Of a DNA stretch of 64,000 nt, positions 1-11,630 are shown piece by piece. Position 1 is the first letter of the stretch. Each line of letters starts with the position of its first letter. Source of the DNA: Lodderomyces elongisporus (taxonomy: Eukaryota; Ascomycota; Pichiomycetes; Serinales; Debaryomycetaceae); contig NC_083680.1 in NCBI RefSeq assembly GCF_030384665.1, forward strand, positions 467,001 through 531,000, in the 5' to 3' direction. The translations under genes and the position numbers were made by a program. A model generated the notes under the pieces. That model made no database searches. It had not been told where the DNA came from and was given only the letters and a program-made list of their open reading frames with translations.

Positions 1-73
1 CAAGAAGGCTTTCTTGAGATTGACTGCTGACCACGATGCATTGGACATTGCTAACAAGATTGGTTACATTTAA
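1..73 (+). CDS. RPL25: Ribosomal protein L25 (uL23), 3' end only
   Basis: The first 73 bases are the end of a gene that starts outside the window. Read in the frame of the TAA at 71-73, the last residues include LTADHDALDIANKIGYI, which matches the C-terminus of yeast uL23 (Rpl25) with a few conservative changes. The protein sits at the polypeptide exit of the large ribosomal subunit and is the docking site for the signal recognition particle. The start and any 5' intron (common in yeast RP genes) cannot be seen. The stop lies 273 bp from the convergent Cdc13-like gene. Confidence 0.9.
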   Translation, partial: KKAFLRLTADHDALDIANKIGYI

Positions 74-346
74 ATTTAGAATTCAGAGTTGAACTAATAT
101 TTTTTTTGTGTTGTTGATCATCTGTGTAAATCTTAATAAACCCCTTTTTCATTTGTAACGAAGATGATTTTGACATCTTTTTTTTTCTTTTTTCTCTATT
201 TTCTTTTTTCTCTTTTGTCTGTTTTAAATTGATTTTTGAATTTGATTTTGTAGAGATATCTTCTGTTTAGCCTTGTAAATCAAAGAATTTGTTGAATACT
301 AGGGTGTATTTTATTCATTACATTATTATATACCTACAAACAGTTT
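74..346. other. Convergent 3' intergenic region
   Basis: Shared downstream region of RPL25 (+) and the Cdc13-like gene (-). It holds T-rich tracts and an AATAAA-like element near 136, suitable for 3'-end formation of RPL25. No gene is visible. Confidence 0.6.
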
Positions 347-2467
347 TTATTCGTCTGATACTTTGTTGGCTAACTCATTCAATAGCTCATCCAATGTAGA
401 CTCAAAAGTCCAGTATCTTGATTTTGCCCCACACTGCCAATACTCATACTCTTGTCGTAATTTGATTGTCATTTGCGCTTCACTTTGTAAGAAACTGTGT
501 AATTTGCTGTACATAACATTAACAAAATCTTCGTCCCCATTAGTTATGTCATTGTTACCACCCTTCAATCCAAAAAAGTGGTGAAACTCTGTATCCTTTT
601 GAAGATGCACCAAAATCTCACTCTCTTGTTCATCGTCAAACATAATTCTTACCGGTGCAAATCTTATTCCATCTTCATCATAAGGTGTAAGAATAAACTG
701 TTTGAATGGTAAAATGCCTAATGTTCTAACTGGTCCTAGCATTGCATTTGAAATGAGTGAACTTGAACTATGATTATCCACATATCGATTTAACTTGTTG
801 ATGGATACAAACTGAATAGTTTGTGAAGAATCGAGCCGTACATGTACCGGTGAGATTTCATTATGTGCAAAATGCAGTAAATCTTTATCTAATTGTAATG
901 TCTGCTTGTGTGTCAGTGTCAGTGTCAGTGTTGGTGCCAGTGACAATTGCAGCTGCTGTTTTGCAACTTCATTAGTTTTAAATACGGCGGGCTTCTTGCG
1001 CAAAATTGCCATTTCCTCATTGTTCTCGTCATGTTCTTCAATATTCTTATCGATTTCCCCTTTACGTTTTCGATGTACCACCGAGTTTGAGAAATCTTGA
1101 CTGTTAGCATTGCTGGGATTACTACTACTACTTTCATTATTATTATTATTGTTATTGTTGATGTTATTGATGTTATTGTTGATGTTATTGATGTTATTGT
1201 TGTTGTTGCTAATACTATTTTCATTACTTTCAATCTGATCCAGAGATGGAGGAGGAGGAGGAGGAGAAGGAGTATTATTCATTAGTACACCTTGTACGTC
1301 CAAATCATCATCTAAATCACTGAAACCCATATCACCATCAACCTCAGGGATCTGACTCTCCACATTGGCGTGACCTTTGGACTCGCCTAAATGCTTCAGT
1401 ATATTGTGTGTCGGCTTTGGTTCAATTCTCATAAACATACCATTTGCTCTTTTTTCACTTGAATTGTCATTAAATTCAAAACCATTTCTATTATTGTCAT
1501 TATCTCCGCCATTATAATTGTAACCTTGCTCCAATCTTTGATTCACTGTACCACTATCAAATTCTTTTTCAATCTCCAGTATTTTATTAGAGACATCGAC
1601 TTTTTTCTTGTCTCCATGTGTCCCAAATTTAACATTTTCTTTTTCAACTTCATCAATTTCACTACCTTCACTCATTCCAGGTATATTTTTTTCTTCTTCA
1701 ACATCGGAAAATTCCACTTCCATCAAGGCTTGAGTCTCATCCATTGAAACACTTTCCAAGAACCCCGGAAACTGTGAAATGTGTTCGATATCTTGACTCA
1801 ATGCACCAAACTTGTGGATAAAATCGCGCAATTTGAAAAATTCCACCATTTTATCAAAATCAGCTGATCCTCTAACTTTCAAATATCTATCCAACAAATT
1901 AACAAATTCTTGTTCTATCCCACGCATCACTTGAGTAAAATCTTTCCGTTCTGGATTTAAATCTGACCCAGATCCTGATGGTGAATGTGAATGTGAGTGT
2001 GAATGTAGTCTTACACGCGAGGGTAATTTTATACTATTACACAATCCATCAATCGCAGTGCCATTCTTCAAACGAAGGTCAAAGTTTAACCTTGCAAACA
2101 TAGGATCAACACAACCATAGTCCTCGACATCGTTTTTAAATGACTCATATTGTTCGGCGCTCATCTCAACGCTGAAAATAGTGTTTCTATTCCATACAGT
2201 CATTGACTGCACAATCTCATTAATCTTTGGTGGTAAAGTTTTTTTTTGAACACACGTTTGATGGTGAGTCTTTGTCAAGTCGGTAATCAAGAGCGAGGCT
2301 CCATTTATCTTGCCTTCTTCTTCCTTGTTGGGCCAGCTCTTGACATTAACAATTATGACGGGAATATCCAATGTATATTTTGAAGCTTGTTGCAATCGAA
2401 GTGCCTTGGGATGCGGTAGCTGTGATAGCGTATCATGGGTTACGAGTTTTGATCTAAAGGTGCTCAT
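347..2467 (-). CDS. Cdc13-like telomere single-strand binding protein (probable)
   Basis: 706 residues, ATG at 2467. Two ordered ends flank a long disordered middle. Residues about 28-150 have the order of an OB fold and resemble the DNA-binding OB domain of S. cerevisiae Cdc13: a strand with DIPVIIVNVKSW (34-45), then LLITDLT (59-65; compare FSDFT), a helix MSAEQYESFKND, and strands in ARLNFDLRLKNG. Residues about 500-706 form a second ordered module ending YWTFESTLDELLNEL, in the place of the OB4 dimerisation domain. Candida Cdc13 proteins are known to keep only these two domains. The linker has proline (near 400) and asparagine (near 420-445) runs. Two ACGCG cell-cycle boxes lie about 165-190 bp upstream. 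The match was made from memory by eye, so the family is likely but not proven. Another OB-fold protein is the main alternative. Confidence 0.6.
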   Translation of the reverse strand: MSTFRSKLVTHDTLSQLPHPKALRLQQASKYTLDIPVIIVNVKSWPNKEEEGKINGASLLITDLTKTHHQTCVQKKTLPPKINEIVQSMTVWNRNTIFSVEMSAEQYESFKNDVEDYGCVDPMFARLNFDLRLKNGTAIDGLCNSIKLPSRVRLHSHSHSHSPSGSGSDLNPERKDFTQVMRGIEQEFVNLLDRYLKVRGSADFDKMVEFFKLRDFIHKFGALSQDIEHISQFPGFLESVSMDETQALMEVEFSDVEEEKNIPGMSEGSEIDEVEKENVKFGTHGDKKKVDVSNKILEIEKEFDSGTVNQRLEQGYNYNGGDNDNNRNGFEFNDNSSEKRANGMFMRIEPKPTHNILKHLGESKGHANVESQIPEVDGDMGFSDLDDDLDVQGVLMNNTPSPPPPPPSLDQIESNENSISNNNNNINNINNNINNINNNNNNNNESSSSNPSNANSQDFSNSVVHRKRKGEIDKNIEEHDENNEEMAILRKKPAVFKTNEVAKQQLQLSLAPTLTLTLTHKQTLQLDKDLLHFAHNEISPVHVRLDSSQTIQFVSINKLNRYVDNHSSSSLISNAMLGPVRTLGILPFKQFILTPYDEDGIRFAPVRIMFDDEQESEILVHLQKDTEFHHFFGLKGGNNDITNGDEDFVNVMYSKLHSFLQSEAQMTIKLRQEYEYWQCGAKSRYWTFESTLDELLNELANKVSDE

Positions 2468-3397
2468 CTATTCTCTTTTTCTTTTGTTGTTGTTTTTCTT
2501 TCCTCTTTTTCCCAAATAGAACACATAGATCTGAAAAAACCAAGTGTTGCTGGTTTGTTGGGACATCATAAGAACGACAATGCTTATTCACTTTTGCAAT
2601 TCTATCATTACTTTTTTGAGGAAAGTAGCGCGTTGCAAATATTTAGGAGACGCGCAAAATGGAATCTTCAAATCTTAAAACCTCAAGGATAGGCTAAACA
2701 GGCTTATATATACCAAACTGGAGACGTCTTTATTAATATCACCGTCACCATCACCAGTATAGTTATTTTCCTCGTCTTTAGTTCCGTTAAAATTATTGTA
2801 ATTGTAAATCAGTAGCTTGGTCATTTATTCTTTGTTTTTTCTTTTTTTTATTTTTACTTTTTAGGAAAACTTCATATAAGTAAAATCAACAGAAATGACT
2901 TGTCATACATAATCAAATTCGAGCAATTATAGAAATTAGCAAAAGTTTTTGCACATTATTACTTCAGATTTGGTACATATTTCTTGAACCTGATAAAAGA
3001 ATTGGCAAATAATTCTTGCATCAAAATGTTCACGCAGCAATGGAATGAATGCACAATTTCGACCAATGTATTCTTGAGAAAGGAACGAGCTTTTTATTTC
3101 AAGATAGTGTAAGACAAGCTGTCGAATCTATTGGTAAAAGACATTTTTACCACTTTACAGCGACTATTACGGCCACTTCTACGGCCACATATGTAACTCA
3201 CTCAATCAGTTTAGATTGTTTTGGGTCTATAATAGTTATAAAAACTTAAATACTCGAAAAAACAAAAATATTAAAAACTAAATTAAACAAATCAAACCAA
3301 ATCAAACCAAATATATATATTAACACATTAATCTAACGAAATAAAAGTTGAGCTAAAAAACTGTAGAAAAGAAAAAACAAATATGTAGGGCCAGGTT
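2468..3397. other. Upstream region of the Cdc13-like gene, no clear gene
   Basis: Promoter side of the minus-strand Cdc13-like gene. A 49-codon ATG frame on the minus strand (2824 down to about 2678) is polar and Asp/Asn/Gly-rich, but it has no recognisable family and no branch-point motif for splicing to the next gene. Plus-strand frames around 3033-3249 lack support. The rest is AT-rich. Confidence 0.4.
2629..2654. promoter_or_regulatory. Pair of MCB-type ACGCG boxes
   Basis: ACGCG core at 2650-2654 on the plus strand and at 2629-2633 on the minus strand, 165-190 bp upstream of the Cdc13-like ATG. ACGCG is the core of the MluI cell-cycle box bound by MBF at G1/S in yeasts. Two copies within 26 bp in an AT-rich promoter are suggestive only. 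Confidence 0.35.
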
Positions 3398-3796
3398 CTA
3401 GATAATTCCTTCAACCTCCATCATGTCCAGGTCCATCAAGTCAATTTCTTCGGGAACATCTGTGAAATTGTTGCTCCAATAATTCTGATAATATTGATCA
3501 GCATACGCACCACTTCCATTAACAGGTTCAGCTGGTGTACATCGACTAGCTTGTCCAAAAAAGGAACTATCTATATATTGAAGGCTTATTGAAGGATTTC
3601 GTGAGTTGTTCACCACAATTTGGACTATATTGATTTTGATTAGATGAATAATCCAAGCTATCTTCATGTTTTTTTTTTTTTGATTCTTGTGATATTTTTC
3701 TTTACTGAATCTGACGGCAAATAGAATTAGATACGTCTTAATATATGTTGTAGCAAATGTTGTGGATTTGGTAAATTGTGATGAACAGTTCTTCAA
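3398..3796 (-). other. Frame-broken small open frame, possible exon or decayed gene
   Basis: The minus-strand frame that stops at 3398 has no ATG at its upper end (it opens at a TTG). Its last 60 or so codons look protein-like and acidic, ending EEIDLMDLDMMEVEGII. Another frame, open from the A13 tract (3669-3681 as T on the plus strand) down to a stop at 3567-3569, is also protein-like (DSLDYSSNQNQYSPNCGEQL). The two would join only through shifts near homopolymers or through an intron, and I see no good splice sites. Choices are a decayed gene, a homopolymer sequencing error, or chance. No family recognised. Confidence 0.25.
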
Positions 3797-4510
3797 TAAC
3801 TACCATCAACAATGATGATGTATATCAAAGTTTCTTGAACTAAAGTGTAGTTACTGGTGGCACCTTTAAAAATGTATACATATATATAAATATTTATATA
3901 TACATGAATTCTAAATGCAATAGTATCAAAAGTATATAGTCCAAAAAACTAGTTTTGCCCACGTTTTGTGTGATGGGATCGAGAAACAGGTAAAGAGTGG
4001 GGGGAAAGGAGGGGGGAGCAGTTGAAAGAGAACATTTTTCTAAAAAAAGAGAAACAAAATAAATAACGGCTTTTGTTTTTAGTGTTTTTCGGATCTACCT
4101 CCCAATTTGGTAATGATACCCGAATATATTGATTCTAACACACGTGATAATTTTCAAAAATAGCACTTACATGTATAATGAGCACTTTTTCATCTACACA
4201 TTTGCACATCTCTACATCTCTACAATTCTGCAATTCCACATTACTACACATTTCAAAGTTATTGTTTGTCGAATTTCGATATATTCTATTAGCAAATTCT
4301 ATACTTAAATATATACATGATTTACAGTTCTCTGGTCCCATTCCTAAAAAAAGATTTGTAAATGTTTGAGTGTCCGTATCTTTCTTGTTCCCGCATCACA
4401 CATACATACATACATACATACATACATGCAAACAAACAAACATTACGAAGAACTTCTTTGTTCCTTTTCCTCTTTCATTGTAACTGCTATTTCACCCCCA
4501 CATTCATAGT
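3797..4510. other. Intergenic, 3' side of GGC1
   Basis: AT-rich spacer with TA repeats near 3880-3905, a G-rich patch at 3998-4018, a CACGTG at 4141-4146 and a CATA tetranucleotide repeat near 4400-4425. The short frames here lack coding character. The lower end holds the GGC1 3' region. Confidence 0.5.
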
Positions 4511-5425
4511 TTATTTACTCAAAAGTTTGTCAAAAGCTGGAATCAATGATTGAGCCATGGCAAATGAAAACACCAACTTAGGTCCTGTGGTCAACAACTT
4601 TGGAGTTAAACCCTTAAAAAATGAAGTGATACCTTCATTCTTGAACATATTCTTTAAAATAGTAAATCCTGATTCTGGGTTTTCAAAGTTTCTGTTTTGA
4701 ATTCTGGTCTTGATGACATCCAATGGCGCACTAACAATCAATGAAGCACTAGCACCAAAAATGGAGGTAATGAAATTTTGAGTCCATGTAGCTTGAGTAT
4801 AATCTTTCAATCCAAAGATGTACTCTTTGGCGAACGAGTTACCACCAAACAATGCAAATGAACCAGGTGCGTTTCTAGCCATGGTCCATCCCCATCCTCT
4901 ATATAAGCCAAAACCTTCATCGCTCAAGATCTTGAGGAAGCCTCTACCTCTGAATGACTCAGGGTTTGTTTGACGTTTGATTTTAAGCACATCCAATGGC
5001 AAAAGAACAACTTCACCAATACCGATAAGAGAACCAGCAGTGGCACTCATCAAAGCCTTACCGTTCTTAGGTCCAAAGACATTGTCAAAGTCGTTCTTGA
5101 AGTTTTTGGTCAAAAATTCGTTGGCAAATGGTTGACCACCATATTTGTAGACTCTTTGCAAGATCTTGTAACAAGCAGCGTAACCCAAACCTGGAAACAA
5201 GGTGAATAATCTCTTTCCCAAAGGCTCTAAAGCAGCGTCTCTGAAAATAACTTGATTCAATTGAGTTAAAGAAGTAACCTTAGTGTGGTTGGACATCAAT
5301 CTCTTGGAGATGGTGTCGACTGGATGGAAAACACCAATCTCCGCAATACCGGCAGTGGCTGAACCAAGGACTCTGGCAAGACCAGTAGTCTTTTTATCGG
5401 AAGTCGAATGAGCTGTTGGTGACAT
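4511..5425 (-). CDS. GGC1: Mitochondrial GTP/GDP carrier
   Basis: 304 residues, ATG at 5425. It exchanges GTP and GDP across the inner mitochondrial membrane, supplying matrix GTP and affecting iron handling. It belongs to the mitochondrial carrier family: three tandem repeats carry the P-x-D/E-x-x-K/R signature as HPVDTISKR, LPLDVLKIK and APLDVIKTR, one per repeat at the end of helices 1, 3 and 5. Overall sequence, including the YRGWGWTMARNAPGSFALFGGN segment, is that of Ggc1 rather than other carriers, and the length is typical. It is divergent from PCF11 across 1,060 bp. The first 326 nt upstream have no ATG on the coding strand, which suggests a fairly long 5' leader. Confidence 0.88.
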   Translation of the reverse strand: MSPTAHSTSDKKTTGLARVLGSATAGIAEIGVFHPVDTISKRLMSNHTKVTSLTQLNQVIFRDAALEPLGKRLFTLFPGLGYAACYKILQRVYKYGGQPFANEFLTKNFKNDFDNVFGPKNGKALMSATAGSLIGIGEVVLLPLDVLKIKRQTNPESFRGRGFLKILSDEGFGLYRGWGWTMARNAPGSFALFGGNSFAKEYIFGLKDYTQATWTQNFITSIFGASASLIVSAPLDVIKTRIQNRNFENPESGFTILKNMFKNEGITSFFKGLTPKLLTTGPKLVFSFAMAQSLIPAFDKLLSK

Positions 5426-5751
5426 TGCTAAAAACTTTTCTTTTATTTTTTTTGGTTTTGATTTGATTTGAGTTTCTCTTCTGATATCTACGAATCCCTT
5501 GTAGTCTAAGATTTGCTTACCAACTATATGCCTATATATCAGTGTGTCGGTGTGTCGATGTTAGATTTTTGTCCGTGATACGAGTGGATGTAGGTGGGTG
5601 TATCAATGTGTTTGTGTGGATGTGGATGTAGGTGTAGGTGTTAGTTTAGGTGTAAGTCTGTGAGTGTAAGTCTGTGTGTGTGTATGGAAAACGAAAGAGA
5701 AAAAAATTTTTTGTGTTAAAGAATCTCACCCTTTGGACCGTGGAAATGAAT
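5426..5751 (-). promoter_or_regulatory. AUG-free probable 5' leader of GGC1
   Basis: From the GGC1 start to 5751 the coding (minus) strand has no ATG, while the plus strand has about eight. The plus strand is G/T-rich, with TGT(A/G)GG-like short repeats at 5585-5690, so the leader would be A/C-rich, as is usual for well translated yeast leaders. Confidence 0.4.
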
Positions 5752-6485
5752 CATCGCGCTTAGCCGTTTCTAAGGCGAAGAGATTACCAAATATGGGATC
5801 AAACAATCGAGTAAAATGAGTGGGCGTTTGCAATTTTGACTCCTCAAATCTATAGCTTTACAAATATTTATTGCCAATAGAAGCTAGTGCTTTGATAAAT
5901 TTGCATCAAAAAAAAAAAAAATCAAATACAATAAAGGTCAAGTTCTTCTTCCTATACATAGAATCGATTCTTGGTTGTCCCTAATCAAAGCCTATAAAAG
6001 GACAGAAAGTTGTGGATAAACCAAAAAATAAAAAAAATAATACAAAAAACAATATAAAAAGAAAGGGAAAGAAAAGAAAAAGAACAAGAAAAAAAAGGGA
6101 ACAGCTATAAAGTAGTTGAATATAGGAACAAATCTTACAATAATGTGTGCATAAAGATTCAGCTTTGCTGGTTGAAAGTAATAGACATTAGATTATGTAA
6201 ATACGAATTTTTTTGAGTGTCGCACTTTATCAAAGTTGAAAACTGGTGCGGCGACACATTGCTGCGCGACAGTGTTTTAGTGGATATATTATTCAAGCCA
6301 AAATTTAACTTGATGCTGAGGAAAAGCCTTTCAGCTTGGTTCCGGATTTGGATTTGGATTTGGATTTGGATTTGGAACTGGACATTGACCATACTTCAAC
6401 ATTTGTTTTGACATTGGTATATATTTAACCAATTAGTTTTAAATAGCATCACATCTTTCAAAATTTTTTTTTTACCAGCAGCATC
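5752..6485. other. GGC1-PCF11 divergent promoter region
   Basis: AT-rich region with A-runs at 5908-5920 and 6020-6100 and five tandem GGATTT units at 6344-6373. The last ATG before PCF11 on the plus strand is at 6312, so about 170 nt next to PCF11 are AUG-free. No gene seen. Confidence 0.5.
6344..6373 (+). repeat. GGATTT hexanucleotide repeat, five units
   Basis: Five perfect tandem GGATTT units in the PCF11 upstream region, about 115 bp before the ATG. A simple microsatellite; no function is implied. Confidence 0.85.
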
Positions 6486-8309
6486 ATGACGGATGTTCTT
6501 ACGGAGTATAAGAGAAGGCTCTCTGAACTAACATTCAATTCACAACCTATCATTACTGAGCTAACTCAAAAAGCGAAACTGCATCTCGAACTTGCTGATC
6601 AGATTATGGACTTGATCACGGAACGTATCCATAATACTATACCGGAACAAAAACTATTTGCATTATATGTGCTCGATGACATATGCAAAGTTGTTGGTAA
6701 TCCATACAACATATTGATTGGCGACGAAATTTACGATATATTCATCCATGTTTTCCAAATGAATAATGATGTAATTAGAGAAAAAATGGTTCGATTGTTT
6801 AATACTTGGAAAGTGAGCACATTGCGAAATACCAAGATTTTGATATTTCCCAAAGATCAGTTAAACAAGATTGATCAATTTTTGAAAAAGGCAGGATACC
6901 CAAAGAAGAGAGCGATTGATAACACAAATCTGCAGTTGCAGCAGCAGCAACAACAACAACAACAACAACAAAAGCAGCAGCAGCAGCAACAACAATTTAC
7001 TGTTCCTGTAGTGGGTCTTCCGCCAAAACCTGGGGTTTCTATCCAACAGTCTCTCATCAATGACATTGACCAGTTAATTCCAGTATTTGAAAGACAAATA
7101 TCGAACGGTGGCCATAATGACCCAAAGCTTCCTGATAGATTAAAGGCTTTGAATAGATTGAAAATACTCTTGGGCTCAAAAGAAATGAAACCAGCAGAGT
7201 TGGAAGCAATAAAATCTCATATCGTCAATATTCAAATACAAACGAGTCAAGCGCAAGCGCAAGCACAATTACAGGCACAATCTCAATCTCAAACACCAAC
7301 GCCAGTACCAGTCACTCCTGCAACAACTCCACAACCCAAAATAAATCCTGCAATAAGATTATTCCAAGAATTGATTTTTTCAGGATTGGTAGCAAAAGAT
7401 CAGGAACCTATACCTGGGTCTAAACCAGTATACACATTGATGTTTCCCGAGGTCAAGTACTCAGCTAAACAGTCACCTTTAGGAGAAAATGATAACTTAG
7501 AAGATATATTACTTCAAAGCAGCTCTATACAACGTTCTGAGTATGAAAAACTAAAATTTGTAGAATTAATGAGTGTAATGAAGAAAACGTCTACTTTTTC
7601 TACCACTACTAATACTAATAATATCAACAATATTAACAATAATAACAACAACAACAACAACATCAGTGGTACAGGTGACTTGCAACATTTCATCAATTCA
7701 AACAAACCTACATCTAATTTAACTAGTTTGCTTTACGGCGCCAAGCCTTCAAAGTGCTCCATATGTGGCAAAAGATTCACTGTTGATGTTGATGGAACCA
7801 CAAAGAAAAGATTACACCTCGATTGGCATTTCAGAATGAATAAAAAGCAAAGTGTCAAAGGAGGCAACATTCAATCGAGAAATTGGTTCCTAGACGATTA
7901 CGATTGGGTACAGTTTGACGAAGATAGCTTATCTGAATATGCGTCAGTTAACAACAGCAACGGTAATAACAAGAATAACAATAGCAATAGCGACATCGGT
8001 TTCAATTCCAATAAGAGCGGTATATCAGGGCCACAACTGGCGTCAAATGGCGCCGCAGGTTCTTTTCAGAGTAGTACATACGTTGTTGTTCCACCAAATG
8101 ATACAAATATGAACAATAGGTGTCTCATTTGTAGAGAGCAAGTGAGGGCTAAGTACAATGACGAGATTGGTGAGTGGGTATGGAATGAATGTATTAGACA
8201 ACCGGGAGAGAAGAATGGTAGGAGGATTGTTCATGTGAGTTGCTATAATGATCGCAAAAGGGCAGCCGATGCTGATTTGAATGCCAATGTGAAACGGGAG
8301 AAATATTGA
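6486..8309 (+). CDS. PCF11: Pcf11, cleavage/polyadenylation factor IA subunit
   Basis: 607 residues, ATG at 6486. Pcf11 binds the phosphorylated C-terminal domain of RNA polymerase II and is needed for mRNA 3'-end cleavage and transcription termination. Residues 1-130 form the CID (RPRD/Pcf11-type, helical; YVLDDICKVVGNPY is the recognisable core). A glutamine run follows at about 150-172. The C-terminal third has two zinc-binding modules: CSICGKRF...H...H near 424 and CLICREQ...HVSCY near 545, with the Clp1-binding segment expected between or beside them. Length is close to the S. cerevisiae protein (626). Asparagine runs near 380-395 and 490-510 are local expansions. Convergent with ADK1. 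Confidence 0.92.
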   Translation: MTDVLTEYKRRLSELTFNSQPIITELTQKAKLHLELADQIMDLITERIHNTIPEQKLFALYVLDDICKVVGNPYNILIGDEIYDIFIHVFQMNNDVIREKMVRLFNTWKVSTLRNTKILIFPKDQLNKIDQFLKKAGYPKKRAIDNTNLQLQQQQQQQQQQQKQQQQQQQFTVPVVGLPPKPGVSIQQSLINDIDQLIPVFERQISNGGHNDPKLPDRLKALNRLKILLGSKEMKPAELEAIKSHIVNIQIQTSQAQAQAQLQAQSQSQTPTPVPVTPATTPQPKINPAIRLFQELIFSGLVAKDQEPIPGSKPVYTLMFPEVKYSAKQSPLGENDNLEDILLQSSSIQRSEYEKLKFVELMSVMKKTSTFSTTTNTNNINNINNNNNNNNNISGTGDLQHFINSNKPTSNLTSLLYGAKPSKCSICGKRFTVDVDGTTKKRLHLDWHFRMNKKQSVKGGNIQSRNWFLDDYDWVQFDEDSLSEYASVNNSNGNNKNNNSNSDIGFNSNKSGISGPQLASNGAAGSFQSSTYVVVPPNDTNMNNRCLICREQVRAKYNDEIGEWVWNECIRQPGEKNGRRIVHVSCYNDRKRAADADLNANVKREKY

Positions 8310-8680
8310 TTTGCGAAAGAGCACTCTAATTGTTTACATTTAATTTGAAGCTGGAAAGTAAGAAGCAAAGAATGAAATCAATACATATATATATATATAT
8401 ATATATAAACGGAATAAAGACAAGGAGATAGGATGCAAAGAAACATTCGGAAAGAAAAAAAAGAGAAAAGCCAAAAGCCAAAAGATAAAAGAGAAAAGAG
8501 AAAAACAAAAGCAAAGAAAAGAAAAGCAAAGAAAAGCCAAATAGAACATATACGCCGACTAGAAAGATCCGGCAAAATAACAAGCTCGATGTTAAGGGGC
8601 TTCCCTGTTCATAAATACATAATGTTTTTACTTAGTCGATATGTAGTAATCTATTGTTCTGTGCAGCACTCATTGGAAAT
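8310..8680. other. PCF11-ADK1 convergent 3' region with TA repeat
   Basis: Contains a perfect TA dinucleotide tract around 8387-8407 and a purine-rich A/G stretch at 8440-8545, probably shared 3' UTR or terminator sequence. The apparent frames here are low-complexity shadows. Confidence 0.5.
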
Positions 8681-10442
<1,762 letters not shown>

Positions 10443-11630
10443 ATGGGCTTGAGATCAACTTTGTCCACAACAGCATACGTTCTTTCATTTCTCATTCTTT
10501 GCAATGAAGTAAATAAAGCATACAAAAAACTATCACAACAAGAGAAAAAACTTACACCATTACCACCGAAATCGCGTGGTATCGAATCACGAATAGGCAA
10601 CACGCCATTAATAGAGATCAAATCGCTCCTGCGCAAAACAGGTTGTAAAATATATGCTAAATTGGAACTTTCCAATCCTGCGGGTAGTTCCAAAGACCGT
10701 GTCGCATTAGCTATTATCCGGGCTGCTGAAACTCAGGGATTAATTCGCCCATACCATGGTGATGTCATCTTTGAAGGTACCTCAGGCTCCACTGGAATTA
10801 GTTTTGCCGTATTGTGCAATGCTTTGGGCTATACGGCGCATATATGTCTACCCGATGACACATCGCCTGAAAAATTACTACTTTTAGAATCATTGGGCGC
10901 GGAGGTTGAGAAGGTGAAACCAGCAAGTATCATTGATCCCAATCAATATGTCAATGCGGCAAAGCGAGGCGCAGAAGCAATCAATAATGACCCAAATGAC
11001 CCGAGAAGAGCCATTTTTGCTAACCAGTTTGAAAATGATTTCAACTGGAGGATTCATTACACTACAACTGGGCCAGAAATTTTAAAACAATTCTCGGATG
11101 ATGAGAAGGGAGTCGATGTTTTTATAAGCGGTAGTGGTACTGGTGGAACCATTGCCGGTGTAGGAAGAGCATTAAAGGAATACAATGAGGATACCAAAAT
11201 TATATTGGCCGACCCGCAAGGAAGTGGACTTGCTAATAGAATCAATTACGGAGTATTGTATGATTCAGTGGAGAAAGAAGGGACTAGAAGAAGGCATCAA
11301 GTTGACACTTTGGTGGAAGGAATCGGACTTAACAGATTAACATGGAATTTCTCCAAAGCTATTCCATATATAGATGAAGCTGTTAAAGTTACTGACGAAC
11401 AAGCGTTAAAGATGGCAAGGTATATTTGTTTAAATGATGGACTATTTTGGGGTAGTTCATCAGCAATCAATTGTGTTGCTGCTGTTCAAACAGCATTGAA
11501 GTATGGACCAGGACAAACTATAGTTTTAGTTGCATGCGATTCCGGCGAGCGACATATGTCAAAATTTCATGCAGCTGCAATAAAACATGGTTTGTGTGAA
11601 CTAGAGGATATTATCCAAGATACGGATTGA
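10443..11630 (+). CDS. MCY1: Mitochondrial outer-membrane cysteine synthase-like protein
   Basis: 395 residues from the first ATG at 10443 (the open frame runs 21 codons further up, but only from a TTG and through poly-Phe). It is a PLP-dependent beta-family enzyme: the cofactor lysine is K84 in NPAGSSKDR, the substrate loop EGTSGSTG is at 111-118, and GSGTGGTIAGVGR holds the phosphate of PLP. An N-terminal hydrophobic stretch (about 11-22, AYVLSFLILCNE) can act as a membrane anchor, as in S. cerevisiae Mcy1 (YGR012W) of the mitochondrial outer membrane. The likely reaction is O-acetylserine (or serine) plus sulfide to cysteine; the physiological role is not settled in yeast. A bacterial-type cysteine synthase is the alternative label. 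Confidence 0.85.
   Translation: MGLRSTLSTTAYVLSFLILCNEVNKAYKKLSQQEKKLTPLPPKSRGIESRIGNTPLIEIKSLLRKTGCKIYAKLELSNPAGSSKDRVALAIIRAAETQGLIRPYHGDVIFEGTSGSTGISFAVLCNALGYTAHICLPDDTSPEKLLLLESLGAEVEKVKPASIIDPNQYVNAAKRGAEAINNDPNDPRRAIFANQFENDFNWRIHYTTTGPEILKQFSDDEKGVDVFISGSGTGGTIAGVGRALKEYNEDTKIILADPQGSGLANRINYGVLYDSVEKEGTRRRHQVDTLVEGIGLNRLTWNFSKAIPYIDEAVKVTDEQALKMARYICLNDGLFWGSSSAINCVAAVQTALKYGPGQTIVLVACDSGERHMSKFHAAAIKHGLCELEDIIQDTD

Noticed and set aside
2678..2824. 49-codon minus-strand ATG frame rich in Asn/Asp/Gly, as a first exon of the Cdc13-like gene
   Set aside because: No consensus 5' splice site or TACTAAC branch point between it and the gene, and the gene has its own ATG; kept only as a remark.
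3398..3796. Mating-type (MTL) gene remnant
   Set aside because: No homeodomain or HMG motif and none of the genes that flank MTL in Candida species are nearby.
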